This document shows, one piece after another, positions 38,930 to 47,103 of a DNA stretch of 64,000 nt. The notes beneath the pieces were generated by a model, which was given only the letters and a program-made list of their open reading frames with translations, was not told the origin of the DNA and did not search any database. Each line of letters starts with the position of its first letter. The stretch's first letter is position 1. The DNA is taken from NCBI GenBank assembly GCA_036381035.1, contig DASVDQ010000099.1, positions 1-64,000 on the forward strand, given 5' to 3'. This DNA comes from Trueperaceae bacterium. Lineage in GTDB: Bacteria; Deinococcota; Deinococci; Deinococcales; Trueperaceae. Made by a program: the position numbers and the translations under genes.

Positions 38930-40728
38930 GCGCCGGCGAGGCGCTCGAGCTCAGCCACGTGCCCCTCGAGGACGGCGAAGGCGCGCTCGATGGGCTCCGG
39001 GGTCGTGAGGTCGACGCCAGCGGCGCGCAGCGCGTCGATGGCCGGCAGCGAGCTGCCGGCGCGCAGGAAGCCCAGGTAGCGGTCGACCGCGCCCGGCTCG
39101 CCCCCGTAGACGTCCTCGGCGAGCGCCGCGGCGGCCGAGATCCCCGCCGCGTACTGGAACGTATAGAACGGTATGTACAGGTGCCCGAACTCCGCCCAGG
39201 TGATCCCCACGCGCTCGTCGGCGCGGATGTGCTCGCCGTAGCCCTCCTGGAACAGGTCGCGCATCAGGCCCACGAGCTTGTCGGCCGTGAGCCCCTCGCC
39301 GCGTGCCGCCGCCTCGTGGACGGTCAGCTCGAAGCGCACGAGCGTGGGCATGACGAAGAAGTAGCGGTGGAAGTTCCCGAACGCCTCGTCGAGCACGTCG
39401 AGGCGCTCGTCCGGCTCGGTGAAGCGGGCCAGGAGGTGGCGGCGCACCAGCGCCTGGTTGAAGTTCGAGGCCGTCTCGGCCGCGACCATCGACACGTCCG
39501 TGTACGGCAGCGGCTGGGCCGAGTCCATGAGGACGTCGTGCATCGCGTGGCCGAGCTCGTGCGCCAGGGTCGACAGCGAACCCAGGTCCCCGACGAAGCT
39601 CATCATCACCTGGGGCGTGCAGCCGTAGGCGTGCGAGCAGAAGGCACCGTCGCGCTTGCCGCGGTTCGGGTAGACGTCGACCCAGCGCTGCTCCAGCAGG
39701 CCGCGGCGCAGCGGCTCCACGTAGTCGGCGCCGAGCGGCGCCAGGCCCTCGAGTACCATCTCCACGGCCTGGGGGTAGCTGATCTCCATGGGCCGGCGCG
39801 ACAGGGGAGCGAAGACGTCCCACTCCTCGAGGCGCTCGACGCCCAGCAGCCTGCGGCGCGCCGCCCAGTAGCGGTGCCACACCGGCAGCTTCGCCTCGAA
39901 CGTGTCGACGACGGCGTCGAGGACGCTGCGGGGCACCTCGTACGGCTCGAGCTCCTGGGCCACGGTGTCCGCGTAGCCGCGCGCCCGCGCCGTGTACACG
40001 GCCTGCTTGACGCGGCCGACGTAGAGCTCGGCGAGCGTGTCGGCGAAGGAGAGGAAGCCGTCCTTGTAGGAGAGGTACGCGGCCTCGCGCACGGCGCGGT
40101 CGCGCGAGCCCTTGAGGGCCGGGTAGGTGCTGCGCTCGACGACGTACTCCTCGCCGTTCACCCGCGCGGGCTCGAAGCGTATGTCGCCGTTGGCGAGGCT
40201 GTTGTAGGCGCGCCCCACGGCGCCGAACGGCTCCGACAGACCCGACAGCAGCTCCTCGACCTCGGCCGAGCGGACGTGCGGCCGCATCACCTCGAGCCGC
40301 TCGAAGTACCGCCTGAGGTAGGCGAGGCCCGGCTCCTCGCGCATGAACTCCTCTACCTTCGCGGCGCCGAGCCCCAGCAGCTCGGGGCGCACGAAGGCCA
40401 GGCGCTGGCTCGCCCGAGCCGCCACGGCGGCGAACTCGCCGGCCTTGCGACGGGCCTCCTGGTCGTGCTGGTCGACGCTGACCGGCAGCGTCGCGTAGTT
40501 GCGGAGCCGCTGCATCGTCTCCAGGTAGCCGAAGAACAGCTCGAGGAACGAGGCGAGCGTGGCGGCCGACTCGCCGAGGCGTCCGCGGTAGCCGGCCAGG
40601 GCCTCGACCTCGCCGGCGACGCGCTCCAGGTCGGCGCGGTAGGCCTCCTCGCTGGCGTAGAGCACGGAGAGGTCCCAGGTGTAGGCGGCATCGACCTCGT
40701 GGCGTGAGGGGAGCGTCTTGACTGCCAT
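38926..40728 (-). CDS. pepF: Oligoendopeptidase F (M3 metallopeptidase)
   Basis: A 600-residue protein. The zinc motif HELGHAMH is at 390-397, with the glutamate ligand in the following SMVAAETASNFNQ. It starts like other PepF (WDLSVLYASEEAYRADLE) and has FYTFQYAAGISAAAALA near the end. It cleaves 7-17-residue peptides in the cytoplasm, a fitting partner of SppA, with which it is translationally coupled. The ATG has TACACT seven bases upstream and no ribosome site. Confidence 0.93.
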   Translation of the reverse strand: MAVKTLPSRHEVDAAYTWDLSVLYASEEAYRADLERVAGEVEALAGYRGRLGESAATLASFLELFFGYLETMQRLRNYATLPVSVDQHDQEARRKAGEFAAVAARASQRLAFVRPELLGLGAAKVEEFMREEPGLAYLRRYFERLEVMRPHVRSAEVEELLSGLSEPFGAVGRAYNSLANGDIRFEPARVNGEEYVVERSTYPALKGSRDRAVREAAYLSYKDGFLSFADTLAELYVGRVKQAVYTARARGYADTVAQELEPYEVPRSVLDAVVDTFEAKLPVWHRYWAARRRLLGVERLEEWDVFAPLSRRPMEISYPQAVEMVLEGLAPLGADYVEPLRRGLLEQRWVDVYPNRGKRDGAFCSHAYGCTPQVMMSFVGDLGSLSTLAHELGHAMHDVLMDSAQPLPYTDVSMVAAETASNFNQALVRRHLLARFTEPDERLDVLDEAFGNFHRYFFVMPTLVRFELTVHEAAARGEGLTADKLVGLMRDLFQEGYGEHIRADERVGITWAEFGHLYIPFYTFQYAAGISAAAALAEDVYGGEPGAVDRYLGFLRAGSSLPAIDALRAAGVDLTTPEPIERAFAVLEGHVAELERLAGA

Positions 40729-40735
40729 GCCCCCG

Positions 40736-40741
40736 AGTGTA
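40736..40741 (-). promoter_or_regulatory. Leaderless -10 box of pepF
   Basis: On the minus strand TACACT lies seven bases (CGGGGGC) before the ATG at 40728. GCCCCC and GGGGGC around it form a small inverted repeat (40729-40748). Confidence 0.5.
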
Positions 40742-40860
40742 AGGGGGCCGCCCGCTTCCGCGGGCCGTCGCGGGGCCGGCGCCGCCGCAGACCCGGGCGC
40801 TGGCGCTCGGGGAGGGTCCGTCGCGCCCCTCCGGCACCGCCGCGGGGTCGCCGCCGCGGT

Positions 40861-40866
40861 TAGAGT
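40861..40866 (+). promoter_or_regulatory. Leaderless -10 box of the MFS gene
   Basis: TAGAGT lies exactly six bases (CGCCTG) before the GTG at 40873. Confidence 0.55.
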
Positions 40867-40872
40867 CGCCTG

Positions 40873-42231
40873 GTGCTCCGCGACGGCCGGCTCCAGCTGT
40901 TCCTCGTGTGGGTGGCGGCGTACGTGCTGTCGTACTTCTACCGGTCGGCGAACGCCGTCATCGCCGGCGACCTGCGGGACGACGTGGGCCTCGACGCCGA
41001 GCAGCTCGGCCTGATGACGAGCCTCTTCTTCCTGGCCTTCGCCGCCGTGCAGCTCCCGCTCGGCGGAGCGCTCGACAGGTGGGGGAGCCGCCGCGTCGTG
41101 CCGGTCATGCTCCTCGCGGGCGCCGCCGGCTCGGCGACCTTCGGGCTCGCCGACGGCTTCCTGCCCCTGGCGGTCGGCCGCGCGCTCCTTGGCGTCGGGT
41201 TCGCCGGCGTGCTGATGGGCGCGGTCAAGGCGTTCGCGGCGTGGTTCCCGCCCGGAGCCTTCGCGACGGTCTCGGGCCTGTTCGTGGCGATCGGCTCGGC
41301 CGGGGCGCTGATGGCGGGCACGCCGCTGGCGCTGCTCGCCGGCGCGTTCGGCTGGCGCGCCGTGTTCGCTTGGGGCGGCGCCGTCGTGCTGGCGGCCGCG
41401 GCCGCGATCGCCCTGCTGACCAGGGACGCCCCGCCGGCTGCCGGGCCGGGAGAGCGCGCCGCCGGGCGGCCGGCGGGCTCGGGGGCCGGTGCGTCCCTAC
41501 GAGCGGGCCTCGAGGCGACCGGGCCAGAGCGCGTCGCCGACGGCGGCGAGATCGCTCCTGGAGCGGCGAAGGCGGCGTCCGCCGGCCTCGTCGGCGTCCT
41601 GCGCGACCACCGCTTCTGGCGCATCTCGTTCGTGAACCTGGGGCTCGTCGGCGCCGTGCTGGCCGTGCAGGGCCTGTGGGCCGGGCCCTACCTCGCCGAC
41701 GTCTACGGCCTCCCGCCCGTGGCCGTCGGCAACCTGCTGGTGGCGCTGGGCATAGGCGTCGTCGCGGGCAACGCCGTCACCGGCTGGCTGGCCGACACCT
41801 TAGGCCGGTACGCGACCGTGCTCCTCGCCGGCGTGCTGGCGGCCGCCGCGAACCTGGTGCTGGCGGCGGCCCCGCCGGGGCTGTCGCAGGCGGCGCTGGG
41901 CGCCGCGTACCTGGCGCTGGGCTACTCGGGCTCGTTCTTCGCCGTGCTGCTGGGGCACGTCAGGGAGCTGGCCGCGCCCGGGGCGCTCGGGCGCGCCATC
42001 ACGGCCGTGAACTTCTTCGGCATCGCCGGCGCGATGGCGCTGCAGTGGCTGATGGGCGCGATCGTCGAGGGCGGTGCCGCGGTCGGCGGCTACGGGGCGG
42101 CGGCGTACCGGCCCGCCTTCCTGCTCACCGCCGGCCTGGCCGTCGTCTCCACGCTCCTCTACCTGCCGGTGGCCGGGGGGCGCAGGGCGGCGCGCGGGAG
42201 GCGGACCCCGGCCGCGGCCGAGCCGGGCTGA
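40873..42231 (+). CDS. Major facilitator superfamily transporter
   Basis: A 452-residue protein with about twelve membrane helices. The loop between helices 2 and 3 reads GGALDRWGSRRVVP, the MFS signature, and YFYRSANAVIAGDLRDDVGL resembles members of the nitrate/phosphate-ester-like anion group. A central loop (about 185-240) is long and variable. Substrate cannot be told. It converges with the DUF6483-like gene, eleven bases away. Confidence 0.85.
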   Translation: MLRDGRLQLFLVWVAAYVLSYFYRSANAVIAGDLRDDVGLDAEQLGLMTSLFFLAFAAVQLPLGGALDRWGSRRVVPVMLLAGAAGSATFGLADGFLPLAVGRALLGVGFAGVLMGAVKAFAAWFPPGAFATVSGLFVAIGSAGALMAGTPLALLAGAFGWRAVFAWGGAVVLAAAAAIALLTRDAPPAAGPGERAAGRPAGSGAGASLRAGLEATGPERVADGGEIAPGAAKAASAGLVGVLRDHRFWRISFVNLGLVGAVLAVQGLWAGPYLADVYGLPPVAVGNLLVALGIGVVAGNAVTGWLADTLGRYATVLLAGVLAAAANLVLAAAPPGLSQAALGAAYLALGYSGSFFAVLLGHVRELAAPGALGRAITAVNFFGIAGAMALQWLMGAIVEGGAAVGGYGAAAYRPAFLLTAGLAVVSTLLYLPVAGGRRAARGRRTPAAAEPG

Positions 42232-42242
42232 GCCCCGGGGGG

Positions 42243-42950
42243 TCAGGCGCCCCGCAGCGCCCCGAGACGCGCCTCGACGTCCGCCCGTCCCTCGCCCAGC
42301 TCCGCGCGCGGCAGCCCCCCGGCGGCCAGCTCGGCGTCGTCCCTCAGCTCCAGGTCGGCGTAGAGCCGGCCGGCGACGCGCCCCACGTCGGCGGCGTCGC
42401 CGCCCCGCTCCTCGACCTCGTCGAGCCAGTCGAAGAGCGCGTCCTCGGCGTGGGCGTAACGGCGCAGCGCGAGCCAGAACCAGACGAGGCGCTCCCGCGT
42501 CGCGGGGCTCAACGAGCCCGCGGGCGCGAGGGCGAGGAGGCGCTCGACGCGGTCCGGCAGGTCGGGCTCGCCGAGCTCCTCGATGCCGGCCTCGAGCGCC
42601 ATGTCGAGGGCGCGCGACCGCAGCGAGACCACGAGTGGGTCGTCCGCCCCGGCGCCGAGGGCGTGCTCGAGCTCAGCCTCGGTCTCGAGCAGGGCCGAGA
42701 GTAGGTAGGCGCGCTCGCCGTCGACGTAGCCGGCGGAGCCGATCACGGCCAGGAGGTCGTCGGTGGAGAGGCGGGAGACGAGCTCGGCGCTGGTGCCGAG
42801 GAAGCGGCGGTAGACGTCGTCGAGCTCGGCGCGCAGCTCTTCGGCCTCGACGTCGCCGACCTCGAGGTCCGCGGAGCGGGAGGTGAGCCGCAGGAACGCC
42901 GCCGCGAGCTGGCGGATCACGCGCTCGATGAGCTCGTCGCGTACCGGCAC
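42243..42950 (-). CDS. DUF6483-like helical protein
   Basis: A 235-residue, strongly acidic, all-helical protein. It opens RDELIERVIRQLAAAFLRL, like DUF6483 proteins, which have an N-terminal helix and later tetratricopeptide-like helices. The function of the family is unknown. GTG 42950 has TAACCT six bases upstream (leaderless). The family assignment is tentative. Confidence 0.55.
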   Translation of the reverse strand: MPVRDELIERVIRQLAAAFLRLTSRSADLEVGDVEAEELRAELDDVYRRFLGTSAELVSRLSTDDLLAVIGSAGYVDGERAYLLSALLETEAELEHALGAGADDPLVVSLRSRALDMALEAGIEELGEPDLPDRVERLLALAPAGSLSPATRERLVWFWLALRRYAHAEDALFDWLDEVEERGGDAADVGRVAGRLYADLELRDDAELAAGGLPRAELGEGRADVEARLGALRGA

Positions 42951-42956
42951 CCCGGC

Positions 42957-42962
42957 AGGTTA
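42957..42962 (-). promoter_or_regulatory. Leaderless -10 box of the DUF6483-like gene
   Basis: On the minus strand TAACCT is six bases (GCCGGG) before the GTG at 42950. Confidence 0.5.
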
Positions 42963-43125
42963 CGCCCGCGCGCGCCGGCGCGCCAGCCGGTGGGGCGCGC
43001 GCCGCGACGGACGCCGGTCTGCTCGGCTAGCTCCCCGTCAACGGGCCGGGTGCCGCGCAGCCTCGGCCTCGTCGACGGGCACCGATGGGGCACTCCCGGC
43101 CCCGCTGATACGATTGGCGCCACTC

Positions 43126-44076
43126 ATGCTCGGCTACGTCGGCCGGCGCTGCCTGCTGGCCCTACCCACGCTCTTCGGCGTCGCGCTCATCGTCTTCGCC
43201 CTCATGCGCTCGGTGCCCGGCGACGTCGTCACGAACCTCGTCGGGCTCCAGGGCAACGTCTCCCAGGAGCGCCTGGCCGAGCTGCGGCGGATGTTCGGCC
43301 TCGACCTGCCCGTGCACGTGCAGTTCGGCCAGTGGGCCGGCGCCGCGGTCCGCGGCGACCTCGGCAGCTCGCTGCGCACGGGTAGGCCCGTGGCCCTCGA
43401 CCTGGCGCTGCGCTTCCCCGTGACGCTCGAGCTGACGGTCCTCAGCCTCGTCGTCGCCCTGGCCATCGCCCTGCCGGTGGGGGTGCTGGCCGCGCTGAAC
43501 CGCGGGCGCTGGGCCGACCACCTCGGCTCGGTGTTCGCGCTCCTGGGCCTCAGCATCCCCGGGTTCTTCCTCGGCATCCTGCTGATCCTGCTGTTCTCCC
43601 TGCGCCTCGGCTGGCTGCCGCCCGCCGGCTACGTCCCCCTCGCCGAGGGGCCGCTGGCGAACCTGCGGCACATGATCATGCCCGCCCTGTCGCTGGGGCT
43701 GATCCTCGCGGCCGCCACGGCGCGCATCGTGCGCTCGACGCTGCTAGAGGTGCTCGGCCTCGACTTCGTCCGCACCGCCCGCGCCAAGGGCCTCGCGGAG
43801 CGGGCCGTCGTGCTGCGGCACGCGCTGCGCACGGCCCTCATACCCGTCGTCACCGTCGTGGGGCTGCAGTTCGGGCAGCTCCTCGGCGGGGCCGTGATCA
43901 TCGAACAGGTGTTCAGCCTGCCCGGAGTGGGGCGCTTCGCGCTCGAGGGCATCAACCTGCGCGACTACCCCGTCGTGCAGGGCGCCGTGCTGCTGATCGC
44001 CGCGTCGTTCGTGGTCGTGAACCTGCTCGTGGACGTCCTCTACGCGCTCATCGACCCGCGGGTCCGCTATGACTGA
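43126..44076 (+). CDS. Peptide/nickel-type ABC permease (DppB-like)
   Basis: A 316-residue protein with six membrane helices. It starts MLGYVGRRCLLALPTLFGVALIVFALMR in the usual way (two segments), with the typical PGDVV, then GLSIPGFFLGILLILLFS and the EAA loop DFVRTARAKGLAERAVVLRHALRTALIPV, which docks the ATPases. TACGAT at 43108-43113 is a plausible -10. It is the first gene of a three-gene unit for oligopeptide or related uptake. No ATPase genes follow in this window. Confidence 0.9.
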   Translation: MLGYVGRRCLLALPTLFGVALIVFALMRSVPGDVVTNLVGLQGNVSQERLAELRRMFGLDLPVHVQFGQWAGAAVRGDLGSSLRTGRPVALDLALRFPVTLELTVLSLVVALAIALPVGVLAALNRGRWADHLGSVFALLGLSIPGFFLGILLILLFSLRLGWLPPAGYVPLAEGPLANLRHMIMPALSLGLILAAATARIVRSTLLEVLGLDFVRTARAKGLAERAVVLRHALRTALIPVVTVVGLQFGQLLGGAVIIEQVFSLPGVGRFALEGINLRDYPVVQGAVLLIAASFVVVNLLVDVLYALIDPRVRYD

Positions 44077-44956
44077 GAGCGCCGCCACGCTCGGCGAGCG
44101 ACCCGAAGCGACCTCGTCGCGGCGCCGCCGGCCCTACCGCGTCGCGCTGGCCGGGACTGGCGGCCTGGGCGCGGCGATCGTCGCCGTGGCCGCGCTGGCC
44201 GCGGTGTTCGCGCCCTGGGTGGCGCCGTACGACCCGGTCGCGCTCGACCCGCCGGCGCGCCTCCTGGGGCCGACGCGCGAGCACCTGCTCGGCACGGACC
44301 AGTACGGGCGCGACACGCTGTCCCGCATCGTCTACGGCGGACGCAGCTCGCTCTCCGTGGCGGCGGCCTCCACGCTCTTCGCGCTCGTCGTCGGCGGCAC
44401 GCTCGGCGTCCTGGCCGCCTACTACCGCGGCTGGGTCGACGGGCTCATCATGCGCGTCACCGACGTCCTGCTCTCGTTCCCGGCGATCCTCCTCGCGATC
44501 GCGCTGCTGGCGTTCCTCGGCCCCGGGTTCGTGAACCTGGTGCTGGCGATAGGCCTCGTCTACGTGGGGCCCTTCGCGCGCGTGGCGCGCGGCGCCGTGC
44601 TGACGGTGCGCGAGGAGCTGTTCGTCGAGGCCAGCCGCTCCCTGGGCAGCCGCGACTGGCGCGTGATGCTGGGCACGGTCCTGCCGGCGGCCGCGGCGCC
44701 GCTGATCGTCGAGGTCACGCTGCGCCTCGCCTACGGCATCCTGGCCGAGGCCTCGCTCTCGTTCCTCGGCCTCGGCACGCAGCCGCCGGCGGCGAGCTGG
44801 GGCCTGATGGTCGCCGAGGGGCGGCGGTTCCTCTCGCTCTCGCCGTGGGCGACGGTGGCGCCCGGTCTGGCCATCATGGTCGTCGTGCTCGGCTTCAACC
44901 TCTTCGGCGACGCGCTGCGCGACGCCCTCGACCCGCGGACGAGGACGCGCGGCTGA
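44069..44956 (+). CDS. Peptide/nickel-type ABC permease (DppC-like)
   Basis: A 295-residue protein. After one helix (ALAGTGGLGAAIVAVAALAAVFAPW) it has LLGTDQYGRDTLSRIVYGGRSSL, a DppC hallmark, and the EAA loop LFVEASRSLGSRDWRVMLGTVLPAAAAPLIVEV. It overlaps dppB-like by eight bases and pairs with it in the membrane. Confidence 0.9.
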   Translation: MTESAATLGERPEATSSRRRRPYRVALAGTGGLGAAIVAVAALAAVFAPWVAPYDPVALDPPARLLGPTREHLLGTDQYGRDTLSRIVYGGRSSLSVAAASTLFALVVGGTLGVLAAYYRGWVDGLIMRVTDVLLSFPAILLAIALLAFLGPGFVNLVLAIGLVYVGPFARVARGAVLTVREELFVEASRSLGSRDWRVMLGTVLPAAAAPLIVEVTLRLAYGILAEASLSFLGLGTQPPAASWGLMVAEGRRFLSLSPWATVAPGLAIMVVVLGFNLFGDALRDALDPRTRTRG

Positions 44957-45051
44957 CGGCGGCTAGCGCGACCGCGCGGCCGGCCGTCGCGGACGCGGGC
45001 GCGCGGCTGGAGTATCGTCGGCCGGTAGCTGACACTCGGAGGAGGTCCCGC

Positions 45052-46581
45052 ATGGCTCGCCGCCTGATGGCCCTGTTACTCGTCGCGACCGCCGGACTGG
45101 CGCTCGCCCAGCAACCGAAGTACGGCGGAACGCTGATCGCCGGCATGCAGACGGACCCCGTGGGCCTCGACCCCCACATCACGAACGCCACCTCCACGCG
45201 GAACATGCTCGAGAACGTCTACGACACGCTGGTGATGTTCGACTCGTCCCTGCAGATCGTCCCAGGCCTCGCCGAGTCGTGGGAGGTGTCGGACGACGGG
45301 CTCACCTGGACGTTCCACCTGCGCCAGGGCGTGACGTTCCACGACGGCGACCCGCTGCAGGCGTCGGACGTCGTGTTCTCGATCAACAGGATCAAGGACC
45401 CTGCCGTCGCCTCGCCGCGCGCCGACGACTTCGCCGTCGTCGCCGACATCCAGGCCCCCGACGACAGCACCGTGGTCATGACGCTCTCCGAGCCGTTCAG
45501 CCCGCTGCTCTCGAAGCTGGCCGCCAGCCTCAACGTGATCGTCTCCGAGGACGTGGTGAAGGCCAACGGCGACCTGCAGAACGTGGTCGTGGGCACGGGG
45601 CCCTTCAGGTTCGTGGAGTACGTGCCGCAGACGAGGCTGGTGCTGGAGCGGAACCCCGACTACTGGGGCGCGGACGAGAGCGGCAACCAGCTCCCGTACC
45701 TCGACGGCATCGTCTTCCAGTTCTACCCGGACCCCACCGCGCGCACCACGGCCATCCAGACCGGCAACGCCGACTTCATCGAGTACGTGCCCTCGGCCGA
45801 CGTGGAGGTCCTGCAGGCCGACCCCAACGTCGAGGTCGTCGGCGGCCTCTCGGCGAACTTCCGCAGCATCTACTTCAACGTCGAGCGTCCCCCGTTCGAC
45901 GACGTGAACGTGCGCCGCGCGATCGCCTACGCGATCGACGAGCAGGCGATCGTCGACCTGGCGCTCTTCGGCACCGGCGGCGTCCCGGCGACCGGCACGA
46001 CGATCCCGGCCTCGAACTACTACGGCATCAGCGACAGCCCCTACGTCGGCCGCGACCTCGAGGCGGCGCGCGCCGCCCTGGCCGAGTCGGCCTACCCGGA
46101 CGGCTTCGAGTTCGACCTCTACGTCACGAGCACGTACGACTTCCTGCGCACCCCCGCCGAGGTGATCCAGGCGAACCTGGCGGACATCGGCATCACGGCG
46201 AACATCGTCGCCGAGGACTGGTCGATCTACCTGCCGAAGGCGCTGGAGGGGGACTTCGCGGCCACGATCCTCGGCGAGTCGGGCCAGAGCGACCCGGACG
46301 ACTTCCTCTTCAACGTCTTCTACACGGACAACGGCGGGAACCTCGGCAACTTCAGCGACGCCGAGCTCGACGCGCTGCTCGAGGAGGGCCGCAGGGTCGC
46401 CGACCAGGAGGCGAGGCGCGAGGTCTACCGGCAGGCGCAGGAGCGGATCCTCGAGCTCGTCCCGCACGTGTTCCTGTTCCACTCCTCGCAGTTCGAGGCG
46501 CTGCGCAGCGACGTGAAGGGCTTCGAGCACTTCCCGAACACCAGCTACCTCGGCCTGCGCACGACCTGGCTCGACCGCTGA
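45052..46581 (+). CDS. ABC transporter substrate-binding protein, family 5
   Basis: A 509-residue protein. Signal peptide MARRLMALLLVATAGLALA, then QQPKYGGTLIAGM. No lipobox, so likely periplasmic rather than lipid-anchored. Family 5 features: LAESWEVSDDGLTWTFHLRQGVTFHDG, VVGTGPFRFVEY, YFNVERPPFDDVNVRRAIAYAID and the NFSDAELDALL tail. Candidate ligands are oligopeptides, opines, nickel or glutathione. CGGAGGAGG precedes the ATG. The ATPases are encoded elsewhere. Confidence 0.9.
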   Translation: MARRLMALLLVATAGLALAQQPKYGGTLIAGMQTDPVGLDPHITNATSTRNMLENVYDTLVMFDSSLQIVPGLAESWEVSDDGLTWTFHLRQGVTFHDGDPLQASDVVFSINRIKDPAVASPRADDFAVVADIQAPDDSTVVMTLSEPFSPLLSKLAASLNVIVSEDVVKANGDLQNVVVGTGPFRFVEYVPQTRLVLERNPDYWGADESGNQLPYLDGIVFQFYPDPTARTTAIQTGNADFIEYVPSADVEVLQADPNVEVVGGLSANFRSIYFNVERPPFDDVNVRRAIAYAIDEQAIVDLALFGTGGVPATGTTIPASNYYGISDSPYVGRDLEAARAALAESAYPDGFEFDLYVTSTYDFLRTPAEVIQANLADIGITANIVAEDWSIYLPKALEGDFAATILGESGQSDPDDFLFNVFYTDNGGNLGNFSDAELDALLEEGRRVADQEARREVYRQAQERILELVPHVFLFHSSQFEALRSDVKGFEHFPNTSYLGLRTTWLDR

Positions 46582-46608
46582 GCGGCTGAGCGTCGCAGAG
46601 GCGGAGAG

Positions 46609-46647
46609 GAGGCGCCCGCCGACCGAGCGAAGATCGGCTGGCGCCTC
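46609..46647 (+). terminator. Hairpin terminator of the peptide transport unit
   Basis: GAGGCGCC-c-GCCGA pairs with TCGGC-t-GGCGCCTC: 13 pairs with one mismatch and an 11-base loop, 27 bases past the stop. No T-run. Confidence 0.6.
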
Positions 46648-46751
46648 GCCGTCGAGGCAACGGGTCTCACTGGACCCCGGCGCGGCGGCGGCCGTCCGCG
46701 GGCACGCGTCAGCGGCTCGGCGCCGTGCGGCCGCCGCCGGCCGGGGTCGCC

Positions 46752-47030
46752 TCAGCCGTTCGCGGTCTCCGGGCCGATGACCTCCGCGATCACGGTCACT
46801 GAGTCGCAGGGGAAGCCGCCGCGGCGGGCGTGCTCGCGGACGATGTCGGGGTCCGCGGTCTCGTGCACGCAGTAGATCTTGTCCCCCGCCACGTAGCTAT
46901 GCAGCCAGCGGTACGGCACGCCGAGGTCTGCCACGACCCGGTTCGACGTGCGGGCGATCTCCCGCAGCTGCTCCTGGCTCAGCTCGCCGGCACCCGGCAG
47001 CGTCCGCTCGATGATGAAAGTGGGCATCAT
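46752..47030 (-). CDS. DUF4242 protein
   Basis: A 92-residue protein. It starts MMPTFIIERTLPGAGELSQEQLREIARTSN in family fashion (broken here), then VPYRWLHSYVAGDKIYCVHETADP and DIVREHARRGGFPCD. DUF4242 members (for example SCO4226 from Streptomyces) are small ferredoxin-like-fold proteins, some binding nickel. The GGAAGGGAG before the ATG is a good ribosome site. It lies 73 bases downstream of the LuxR-type regulator on the same strand and may be its target or cotranscribed. Confidence 0.85.
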   Translation of the reverse strand: MMPTFIIERTLPGAGELSQEQLREIARTSNRVVADLGVPYRWLHSYVAGDKIYCVHETADPDIVREHARRGGFPCDSVTVIAEVIGPETANG

Positions 47031-47103
47031 GGGCTCCCTTCCGACCTCTACGGTCGGCCCGATCCTGCGGCGGCGCGGGGCCGCGCGGCATCGGGGGAAC
47101 CCC

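Noticed and set aside
38902-40707. 601-residue open frame antisense to pepF
   Set aside because: It mirrors the codon structure of the M3 peptidase on the other strand, has no motif or start signals, and such shadows are expected at this GC content.
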